Shown: piece by piece, positions 15,297 to 26,200 of the stretch
How positions within the stretch are numbered: position 1 is the first letter of the stretch
Layout: each line of letters opens with the position of its first letter
Source of the DNA: an uncultured Eubacteriales bacterium
Lineage (GTDB): Bacteria; Bacillota; Clostridia; Christensenellales; UBA1242
Assembly: GCA_948512295.1 (NCBI GenBank)
Contig: CAOQRA010000004.1
Location: forward strand, 7,836 to 59,214
Length of the DNA: 51,379 bases
Reading direction: 5' to 3'
The notes under the pieces: model-generated
What the model saw: the letters and a program-made list of their open reading frames with translations, nothing else
Told to the model about the DNA's origin: nothing
Databases searched by the model: none
Translations under genes and position numbers: made by a program

Positions 15297-15325
15297 ATTT
15301 TATGCAAAGTACCACAAAAAGTCAA
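15297..15325 (-). promoter_or_regulatory. promoter of glyS leader
   Basis: On the minus strand TTGACT (15320-15325), 17-bp spacer, TAAAAT (15297-15302); transcription should begin near 15290, at the start of the T-box leader. Confidence 0.75.
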
Positions 15326-15369
15326 GCAAAATTAAGTTTAAAAGCATAATTTTTGAGTTTTTTCAAAAT

Positions 15370-16947
15370 TTACAAATATTTTTCAGCATATTCTTCATAA
15401 GTGCCGGTGAAATCAATGACTTTATTTTCGTCCACAATATCAATTATGCGGTTTGCGGTGGTTTCGATAATCTCTTGGTCGTGAGTAGTGAAAATCATGC
15501 AGCCTTTAAAGTTTTGCATTCCTTTATTGAGAGCTGTGATGCTTTCAAGGTCAAGGTGGTTGGTTGGTTCGTCTAAGATTACAAGATTTCCTCCCTCAAG
15601 CATCATCTTTGCAAGCATGCATCTTACGCGCTCGCCACCAGACAGCACTTTCGCACTTTTCATGTTCTCTTCGCCAGTGAACAGCATGCGTCCAAGCCAA
15701 CTGCGTATAAAGGTTTCATTTTGGTCCTTAGAAAACTGACGAAGCCAGTCCACGATTGGCATATCTACATTTTCAAAATATGCTCGATTGTCTTGAGGAA
15801 GATTAGTCACTTTGATAGTTTTTCCGATATGCACGCTGCCACCATCTGGCGACTCTTGCCCTAGTAAAATATTGAATAAAGTTGTCGTAATTTGGCTATT
15901 TTTTGCAAAAAATGCCACTTTTTGCCCTTTTTCAATGTTAAAGTTGAGATTTTTAAACATTCCGGCTTTGGTTAAATTTGTTACTTTTAACACTTCTTTT
16001 CCAATTTCTTGAGTGAATTCAAAGTTGATGTAAGGATATTTACGTGATGAGGGTTTGATGTCCTCAATGGTTAGCTTTTCAAGCTCGCGCTTACGAGAGG
16101 TTGCCTGTTTTGATTTTGATGCATTGGCTGAGAAGCGAGCGATAAACTCCTTAAGTTCCTTTGCGCGTTGCTCCGCTTTTTTGTTTTGGTCGCGCATCTG
16201 GCGTAAAATTAACTGGCTAGACTCATACCAAAAATCATAGTTTCCAATAAACATGTTTATTTGTCCGTAGTCGACATCGCAAATGTGCGTGCAGACTTTA
16301 TTTAAAAAGTGACGATTGTGGGAAACGATAATAACTGTATTTTCAAAATTTAATAGGAAGTTTTCAAGCCAGCGAGTAGTTTTAAAGTCAAGGTTGTTTG
16401 TAGGCTCATCAAGTACAAGTATATCAGGATTACCAAATAGGGCTTGTGCAAGAAGCACTTTGACTTTGATTTTTGCGTCAAGTTCGCTCATAAGGCTATA
16501 AAAGAGATCTTCGCCCACTCCTATGTTTTGAAGCATGCTTTTAGCTTCCGCCTCCGCTTCCCAGCCGCCAAGCTCAGCAAACTCAGTTTCAAGTTCGCCA
16601 GCACGTATTCCGTCCGCTTCATTAAAATCAGGCTTAGCGTAAAGTGCATCTTTTTCCTTTTGTATTTCCATAAGCCTTTTATGTCCCATTAAAACGGCGT
16701 CAATAACTGTGTTTTCGTCAAAAGCATTTTGATTTTGTGCCAGCACACTCATGCGCTCGCCAGGTGTGATAAAAACGTCGCCAGTGTTAGGCTCAAGTTC
16801 TCCTGTTAGAATTTTTAAAAAAGTGGATTTGCCCGCGCCATTAGCGCCGATAATTCCATAACAATTTCCTTTTGTAAATTTTAAATTAACCTCTTTATAC
16901 AGCACTCTGCCACCAAAAGCAAGTGAAATATTATTTGCTTGTATCAT
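15370..16947 (-). CDS. ABC-F family ATPase, YkpA/YbiT-like
   Basis: 525 residues, two ABC domains without membrane segments: a soluble ABC-F protein expected to act on ribosomes. NBD1 has Walker A GANGAGKST (about 36), the family's atypical signature SELDAKIKVKVLLAQ and Walker B LVLDEPTNNLD. The inter-domain linker is Lys/Arg-rich. NBD2 has LSGGERVRCML and LVILDEPTNHLD, but its Walker A is FFAKNSQITTTLF, lacking the GK(S/T) lysine. The YkpA group is already relaxed here (NDxxAKTT), so this is a further loss, suggesting the second site may not hydrolyse ATP. Shine-Dalgarno AAGGAG; perfect promoter at 16967-16995. Confidence 0.9.
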   Translation of the reverse strand: MIQANNISLAFGGRVLYKEVNLKFTKGNCYGIIGANGAGKSTFLKILTGELEPNTGDVFITPGERMSVLAQNQNAFDENTVIDAVLMGHKRLMEIQKEKDALYAKPDFNEADGIRAGELETEFAELGGWEAEAEAKSMLQNIGVGEDLFYSLMSELDAKIKVKVLLAQALFGNPDILVLDEPTNNLDFKTTRWLENFLLNFENTVIIVSHNRHFLNKVCTHICDVDYGQINMFIGNYDFWYESSQLILRQMRDQNKKAEQRAKELKEFIARFSANASKSKQATSRKRELEKLTIEDIKPSSRKYPYINFEFTQEIGKEVLKVTNLTKAGMFKNLNFNIEKGQKVAFFAKNSQITTTLFNILLGQESPDGGSVHIGKTIKVTNLPQDNRAYFENVDMPIVDWLRQFSKDQNETFIRSWLGRMLFTGEENMKSAKVLSGGERVRCMLAKMMLEGGNLVILDEPTNHLDLESITALNKGMQNFKGCMIFTTHDQEIIETTANRIIDIVDENKVIDFTGTYEEYAEKYL

Positions 16948-16966
16948 TTTTTTCTCCTTGAATCAA

Positions 16967-16995
16967 ATTATATCGTAAATACAACTTTATGTCAA
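16967..16995 (-). promoter_or_regulatory. consensus promoter of ABC-F gene
   Basis: Minus strand TTGACA (16990-16995), 17-bp spacer, TATAAT (16967-16972). A perfect housekeeping-sigma promoter, 20 bp before the start codon. The rest of the gap to 17206 is extremely AT-rich with no gene. Confidence 0.85.
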
Positions 16996-17206
16996 GGATA
17001 AGGCGAAAAACATGCTGAAAATATTAAAATAAATAAAAAAAGCCTTAAAATATTAAAAAATACAAAAAAATATAGTTTTTAAGGAATTTTTAATTAATTA
17101 TTAATTTAAAATTATTTTTTAATTTATAAAAAAATATTTATGATTTAAGATTATTTTATTTATTAATATTTATAATAAATATAAAATAATTTTCATATGA
17201 TTTTAT

Positions 17207-17235
17207 TTGATTTTTTTCGCCAAAAAAATTATAAT
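17207..17235 (+). promoter_or_regulatory. promoter of giant surface protein gene
   Basis: TTGATT (17207-17212), 17-bp spacer, TATAAT (17230-17235), preceded by about 180 bp of almost pure A/T that could act as an UP element. Shine-Dalgarno AAGAGGTG precedes ATG 17267. Confidence 0.75.
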
Positions 17236-17266
17236 AAATTTATTAGATTTTTCTAAGAGGTGATTT

Positions 17267-20200
17267 ATGAAAAAGTGGGCTTTATGGAAAACAATTTTAG
17301 TTGTAATTTCATCGATTGTCGTCGTTGCGGGCGCAACTGTCGGTGCTATTTTTCTTGCCAATGGAAATGGGCAAGAATTAATTTATCCTGAGAATATCGA
17401 GTTCTCGCTGGAGGATAAACTATATAATGCTAATCGAGGGCAGTTTGAAGTCACTGAGGACTTTCAACTGGTTTTAAAATCCACAACTCAAAGTGTTACT
17501 CAAAACAAAGTCACTTTAGCATTTGAGTCAAATTATTCTGAAAACCTAGTTGAGGGCACGATATCTGATGGTGTAATAGTCGTACCTAAAATCGTCAAAG
17601 TTAATGAGCCGTTTAATGTAAAATTAAATAGAGGACTTCTTTACAAAGATGGCAAAGTTTTCAAAGACGAGAATGGAGATTCGGTCAATTGGATAAACGG
17701 CGGAATTTCTAATATAAAAGCCACTTCGGAAAATCAAAGTATACGTCCAACTTCAGTTCGTGTCGCAGTTGACGTACCAGTTTACAGCATTGATGTGGAA
17801 ACTATAAATATGTCTGGCGAAGTAATCAATCAAATTACTGAAGGGAATAATTTTTATGCTAGGGCTAAATTCTTCCCAGAGGCGAGCCGCTATCTTTACA
17901 GCGATAATCTTTCTCAAAACCAAGAGGTGCGCGAGAAAGCTACATATTTTGAAACAAAGGATACAACCGAAGTCGTATTCCATTATGACGAAAAGCCATA
18001 TTTCAAAGCTGGCTTCCCTAGCAAGGAAAATCACATTGTAGGATACACTTTTAAGCACGCGGATAAACAGTTGGAGATAATAGAGCAATATTCTCAGACT
18101 GCGTTAGGCGAAGAACTGTTTAACACGATATTAAGTTATTTATCCTCAACGCCCAATGACAGCGTAACGAACAAGCTTAACCCTACCAATATAGAAATTA
18201 TTGAGGCGAGTATTGAGGAATTTATAGTCAAAAAAAGCGGACAAACATTAAAGCCTCTTTATGTAGGCAGCAGTTATTCTTTGTCAGTTAAACCAAATGA
18301 ATACACCAATGACTATTTAGACGCTGGAATTAAAGCGGTTGGCGGTGCGGAGTTAAATTCTATGCTTAAAAACATTGCACTTTATATTGAGTATGTGCGT
18401 GGCGATGAGCATTTTCAAGTAACTGGCGAGCAAATGGTTATCTCGGGCGGCAACGTTGTTAGAATAGACGGAAAAGACTACATACTGCCAAATGCGGCAG
18501 CAAGCAATCCTTATTGGGAATTTTATACTAATGGCAGCTTTAATTTCCAAATTAAAGTGGTGCTTTTGGAAGAGGATACAGCTAGTGAAAGTGGTTATAA
18601 TATATTTGCGAAAGATGAAGTAGAGCAGACGGCGGTAGTTTATCTTAACAGTATGGTGCATTCTGAAGAGGATTTAAGCTGGAACGATAGCTCCGACATA
18701 GAAATGTCTTTGGAGTTTAATGGAAGCACAATTTTGCCGTCTACTATAAGTCTTGATGGCAAAGCGAATGTACCAGAAGACAATATTTACCAAAGCGGAA
18801 TTTACTTTGCATGCTTTGATAAATCAACTGACGACCCAGACAGCGTTTTAGGAAGTTATTACAACGCGGCAAGGTCGGGCAATTATACCATTGATATAAG
18901 AACGCTTAAGCTTTACGCACTTTCAGCTTCTGAATTGACGGTTATTAGCACTGGCGAGTTTGAAATATATTTTGCAACCGTTCAAACGGATAGTCAAGGC
19001 AGATTTATCTACGACGAAAATGGTTTGTACAAAATTGCACAAATAACTTTAGACAGCGTAAAAGTTAATGTGAGCAAATCTCTTTATCAAGGGTCTGTAA
19101 AAGATGTCGTGGTTGATGCGGGACAGGAAGACAAACCAGTATACATTTATGAAGGTTCAGATCAGCTTGTAAAACTTGCTTTCGAAATTAAAGATGATTC
19201 GGTAGAAGTATTTACAGAACAACTTGTAAATTCTCAAATTCACTTAAAAGTGTTTAACGCTTTAAATGAAGATATTACCTCATATTTTACTTTTGATTAC
19301 AGTCTTGACGATATTGATTCTTTAATCGTTAGATTTAATCTCAAAGTAAATGACTCCCTCAATCTTAATGACAATATGCTTGTAAACCGCGTTGTGCTTT
19401 ATGATGACGCATCAAAGCTTTCTTGGGATTTTAACATATCAACCTCACAAATCATTCTTTACTCGCCTAAAGTTAAAGACATAACTTTGAATGCAGACAT
19501 AGACTTCGAGCTTGATGTAATAGTCACTCAAAAATTGAGCGCGGAGGGCAGTTCTAACATCAGCATTTTATATCATCAAGTTACAGGTGCGGCCGTTGAA
19601 TTAGATTCAGCCATAAAGTTTAACGCGCTTTTTAACATTGTAATCAAAGATCAGCATGATAACTTAAGCATTCCAAAATTTAATCAGGGTTGGACTTTTG
19701 TCACAGATAACCCAAATGTCATTGTTATAAGCCAAGACAGACAATCTTTCTCTTTTGGAAGTGACGGCGAAGCTAAATTGTGGGTTGCATGTCAAGGAGT
19801 TAAAGACGAAACACATGTTTTAACGTTTAAAGTTAAGTCGCAAGGCATAATGGCGATTAAAAAGGATGCTTCTCAAACCATAGGTGGTAAAGATTTACAA
19901 CTTAATAAAAATAGCGATGACTCTTTAAATACAAGTGTAGTTTCCGTAGTCAAAAATGCAAAAAAGGATGCTAAAATTGAACTTAAAAGCTTAATAGACC
20001 TTTATCTTGACCAAGAGGCTACAATAATTTACAGCAATGTTAACTATAATTTCTTCTTCACTTCACAATTTATTGCCATGAATGATAATTCACTTCTTTC
20101 CTTATTTGGAAATGATGGCATGCTTATTCTTAATACGAGAACCGAAGGCTTTAACACTGCTTCTGATATAAGAACTTATCTTCAACAAACTGCAATAACT

Positions 20201-23200
20201 GAAATAACTATTTTGCATAATTTTGCAGTTGATCAAGTATTGAATTTCAATATTTATGACAATGCTAACACAGGTGTGATTGCAATAGGCTTTAATTTAC
20301 GTATTCAAAAAAATATTTCTCTAAGTAATATGCCTAGCAGCATGGATGCTTATGCGGCTACTCCAAAAACAATAGGCGGCGGAAGCATTATTTATGTTGA
20401 CAAAGAACCTCCTCAAACAAGCAGCGATGAATTTTTTAGGACTTTCAACGGGCAATATATTGTTCCAAGCAGCAATAATGATGTTTACTATTTAGTAGAG
20501 TCATCCTCAAAGCCTACAGATTCAATAGGTCAAATAAATGATTATGGTCAATTTGTCTTTGATGATTTTTGGAATGACGATTCAAGAAAATATAATGTAA
20601 AAGTCCTAGTTGATGGAATTGAAAACACGAACGCTCTTTCTTTTACAATTCTTTTCAATGTTAAACGTAACGTGCGTATTCAAATAGGTAAGCTAAATAA
20701 TGCTGTCATTTCAGCAAGCAATCCTGTCAATGTATTGTCTAATGACGAAGCTTCAAGAAATCTAAATAACATTATTAAAGTTTCACGTATAGATTCGGAT
20801 GATTCAATCCCAAACATCACTTTAAAATACAAGTTTACTGAAAGGTCCGCTCTCACTCAAAACAATAATGTACTTGCTATAAATAATTCAAACTTCCCAT
20901 TCTTTAGATATAACCAGTCGTATCTTACAGAAAAAATTGCAGTAAGCATCTGCCCTCAAGGAGGCGGCGAGTTTGCACTGGGTGAAGTTGAAGTTTTCTA
21001 TAACCTAGGCGAAGAGTTCTCTTTAAATGAAATTTCAAAAAATCTATATTTCGAAGACTCAACTAGAAGTCAAATTCCAGCCAAGGTTGAAAAAGTGGGC
21101 GATGTCAATTACTTACTTGTAACTTCTGACCAGTGGAGATACTCGTCAGAATTAAATGCCTATAAACTTCAAATATTATCTTCCTATACTGAAAATGGAA
21201 TTACTTTCCCTCAAGCAGGAGGAGTTAGCCATTATGAAGTCATACAAACTCAGGATGGGAACTATATAAGCTTTTCAAGCCTTAACAGCATTTTACTTGG
21301 CTTAAATCAAGACAATATCTATCTCATAGTTGAAATAAGACAACAAGATAAAACGTATGCAAGAATGCTAGTTCCTATCATTGTATCCAGCATTGGTATG
21401 GATTTCGTGAAATATGAAGATTCGCTTTATAACAACCTGCAAAATGCAATTACTATCTGCGATAGCGCTGCTTCCAAAGAGGACACGTTGCTTTCACAAA
21501 ACGTCTATCAAGAAGTAGACGCCGGAAAAACTTATAGCATTGCTTTCCCTACAGGTGAAATCAATGATGGTGACTTTGGTTTTATTTACCCAAACACTAA
21601 AAATAACAGCAAATTTACAACTGAAATATCTGTGATATCTACTACTACAGGCTATTACAGAGACCTCAAGTATAAGCTTGAAGTGAACGAGTTTAACATT
21701 TGGGAATTAACAATAAATCATCTATCAGACAAAATAACTGATGCCTATCTAGCTTTGCGTTGCGACATATCAAATGGCCCTACCACTCAAACCTTTTACT
21801 ACTTATTAAAAGTTAAGGCTGACACGCAAGTGTACTCGCCAATTTATCCATATAACGGGGGCCGTGAGGAAATATCCTCTCAAGTAGGTCAAACTGTAGG
21901 TGGTGCAAATGGCATTAACCTTGCAGAGCAATTTAGTGTTAAAACTCTTCATAATGGAGAATACAGATTTAATGTAAAAACTCCTAATAATTCCCAGCTT
22001 GGCTATTCATATAAAATAAATAAGGTAATTATTAATGGAGAAGAGGTAAAAGAATATCAAGACAAAGTGGAAATTACTTTTGATAATGATAATATAAAAA
22101 TTACTCCTAAAGAAAGCTATACAATGGAGCTGAGAATTGCCCGCGTTTATGACGGCGGACAGGAAAAAACTCAAAGCATTGTAGGCGGAGAAATCGAGTA
22201 TGTTTTTGTGCTGAACTCTAATGTTAAATATTCACTTTCATATGTGGGCGATAATGTAAACATTGACGTCAATAATAAAAATAATGCAAGCATTACTTTT
22301 GCGGCTGGCGAAGGCGAAGTGGATGAGGCAAACCAAGTCGAAACTAAACAGATGAAAGTTTATTTAAATTCAGTAGTGTCTTCAGGCTCAAGTGGTCATG
22401 AGGGAATAGTGTACGGCGTGCTTCAAGCTCATGCAAGAGTTGACAGCGGAGAAGAAATCTTTGAGGGCATAAACCTTAATCCAGAAAACGAATTAAATAG
22501 TATAATTTCTTATAATAGAGATAATGCGAATCTGACTATCACAAGGCCAGCTTACGTTTCAAAAGACGGAAATGTATATATAGATTTTTACACTGAATAT
22601 GGCTATTTGGGCACACTTACAATTGTTTTCCAAGCAAGTGCACAAGTAGAGTTTAAATCTGGCGATGGCAAAGAGATTACAACTAATGCGGGTGTTAATA
22701 CAAGTCTAGGTGAATATATTGAGAGAGTCAGCTTAGGTGGAAATCAAACCACTGACTATCAATTTACAGCTATCAACCTTAAGTCACAAGACTTAACTAT
22801 GGACCAAATTAAACTAGCAAAAAGTTTGTTTGGACTTAATGAAACCTTGCTAGAGGGCGAAGAAAAAATTTACAGTTTAAATATTGACAATGCTTTAAAT
22901 CCGGGACTTAATATCATGTCTTCAACACAAGATTTTGATGTGATATTTACAGCTACTATTGAATTTACTTCAAATTCAGAGTCAGGCACTAGAGCGGACA
23001 ATAAAAACAGAACTTATACTTTTGATTTCACAATCAAGGTTAAAGCCAACTTAAAAAGGGTGGATAAAGAGCATGAGAACCCAGAAAATAAAGAAAATAT
23101 TAACAGCACGCCTGAAAATCTTACAGATGCTACCAAATATATTGCAGGCAATGCCATTGGTGGAGATAACAAAACACTTCCTTTATACACCGATATCAAT

Positions 23201-26200
23201 ATTTCAGATTTAGCACCTACTTCCACTAATTTAAACCTTTATTACAAATGGCAAGCGGCAACCTCCAGCGGAGCATATTTTACTCCTCAATCAACTTGGC
23301 ATAATTCGCTTGGAATAGTTACTCACAATGTGCCAGACAACCTAAGTATAAGCGTACTTATTACCATTGGACTTTCAAGGACTGCTTACAGCGCGGAAGG
23401 GGAAAACAAAACAGACTTAGCCAACTTGCAATGCTATCAAACCTTTGAAGTTGTTTACACATTTAATCTTGCTCCTAATACTAAAATTCAATTAAATTAT
23501 CCAAACCCAAATGCGCAGTATAATGAGTCTATTGAATATTTGCGTGATGGCGTCACCTTTGCTGCAGGCGAAATGGAGGCGGCTAAAAACACAAACTTTA
23601 TAGCAAACAAATTCTTTACTTCAGCTCCAACGCTTTCCAAGCAACAATCGCGCGTGGTTATTTCTAAAGTTGAAGGTGCAAACAATGAGAATTGGAGTGA
23701 TGAATTTACTGCTTATATAGATGAAATGCAAAATATCTCTGTAGAACAAGATGACATTCTTCTTTCAACTGAGTATGGCAATGATCAAATTGACATGAGT
23801 AAGCAGTTGTCTTTCCGTATCGGTAGGCGTATTAAAAGTGAAAACGGAACAAACTCTTATGAAGATAATGGAACTACAAGTTATGTAGTTATCAGAATTG
23901 AATGCAACGGCGTGCTTGCACGATATAAAGTTCAACTTGAAAAAAGCATATTGTCTTTAGATATTGCTCATGCAAATTCTAAGGGTGAGAATAAAGTTGA
24001 AACTTATTATGTAAATGAAATGGCAAGCGCGGACGGAGCAAACATCTTTATAGACAACCGTGTAATAAAGTTTACTCTCAATGACAGCAATTCAATAGGC
24101 AGCCTTATAGGCGCAAATTATCGCGTAGTGTTTGAAAAGACAGAAAGTGCACCAGCGGACGCTGAACAATATCACTTTAAAGACCTATATTTAACAAGTG
24201 ATGATTGCGGCAAGACGAAATATGTTGAGCTTGGAACGGCGTGGACTGAATATCAATATTTAGGAACGTATGTTATCAATTCAACAAACTTTACAACTGG
24301 CACTGACGGCACTTATGTGTTTAATGCAGATAAAGCGGTCAAAACCGAGGGACTGTACGCGACCGCTCCAAGTTTGACCTCGCGAGCAATGATGTACTAC
24401 ATGGGGTATAAAATAGACTACGAGTATTTAAGTGATGACATGTCAAGCCTTGAGGATTCAAATACTCAAACAACCGAGTTAGAGGAAAATGACAACCAAA
24501 GTGAAGAAGTGACAGCAGCTAAAAAGTCAAAGCTAACCTTTAATTCCTATTTCGGTAATCCAGAAGAGGTCGTTTCTTGTCATGTGCTTGCAGACTACAA
24601 AACAGTGCAGACAGCGAGTGACATTCAAAAAGTTGCAAGCTTGAAAGACTTCAAATATAATCTTGACAATGGTCAAACAATGCCTATTTATGAATTTACT
24701 TTAGTTTACAATTACACTGTGGATATTGACATCGACATAGGCAGCGAGTTTAACAATGTTACAACTTACACAGAGGTTTATGCAAATCAGTTAGTCTCTT
24801 CCGTAATTGAAACTAACAAACTTCATCATCCAAGTTCTGGTCGCAAGTTAGAACGTAGCGAACTGGATAACGATAACGCAGTCTTAAGTTTAGAAGTTGT
24901 TACAGATGTGCCAGAAGAATATCAGGAGAAATATATCCAAGAATACAATGCGGAAATCACCAACAATAAAGCAAGCGAAAGTTACACCTATTTAAGTATT
25001 TCTCCACAGTATGACGAATTGACAAAAACACACGTTCTCGATTGGCGCATACTTGGACACGGCGCAAGCAATAAAGGAAATTTCGTACTTCTAAAATTGA
25101 TTTATACAGCTTCTATCGGACAAAATAATTACACTAAAGAATTTCCTTTAGTATATAAGGTTCTCCCTGATTATGAAATCAGTTATGGGAATACAGGCGC
25201 GGTGGATGAAGATGAGGCGACAGGAATAATAGCTAATAGAACTAACCCATATCCATATTCACCAGAGAGCGACACTTATAACGTAAATATAGCGGGCGTG
25301 CCTAGCAAAAACAATATTGTTTCAGTAGTTCATACCCAGCTTGAAAACAGACCTAATGTTGCAGCAAGCGGCTTCACTTATTCAATTACGCCTAATAAAA
25401 CTATAGGCACCATTTCATACAATGTTCCAATCAACTTGAATTACAAGCTAAAGAACAAATTAGTTGATGCGGGCTGGCAGGTGCCAGACTCTTGGCAAAA
25501 CCTCAGCACGGCTGAAAACACAGAAGAAACCCAATATCAAGACGCTGTATGGAAACCTTCTGGCGATTTATCTCAATTGCAAATAGCTAATGTGGGGCGC
25601 GTAGTGTTTGGTTCGCAATACTATCGACTCGTGGCAAAAGACAATTATGGGTATACTTTTGAAGTATATTTCGTATTGCAGTCTGGCGAGGAATTGCCAA
25701 AAGCTGATGAAAGCATGGCGTTCCAAGTGACTGAGGATGCAGCCTTTGATATAGGCGTTGTATACGAAGTGCTTTCGCTTGAAGCGCGCGGGGATAAATT
25801 TGATATTGTTCCTGAAACAGAGCGTAATCGTTCAACTCCAGATTTCAGCATGTTAAATTTAATCAATATAAATGCTTGGGGCTTTAATACCGCTTTGGAC
25901 TCCTTAAAGGCTAGCAATGGAGATTGGGATTACAATAAATTCAAAGAGGAAAGCGACAAAAAATATCTTGAAGCTTCAGACTTTGAAAACACAAAAGTTA
26001 CAAAACTTAAATGGCTTTATAATGAAGAAGAAATCGCACAATTTACATTAGGCAAGGGAATTTCTCTTGCAACTAGAGAGGGAAAAACGCCTAGCGAAAT
26101 TAGAGCGGGCGAATCTGAAGAAAGTACAATCTTCATGAACGCTAAAGGCGAAACTAAAGCTTTCCGCGCGGCAAGCGGAGACCATTATAAAATGCCAAAA

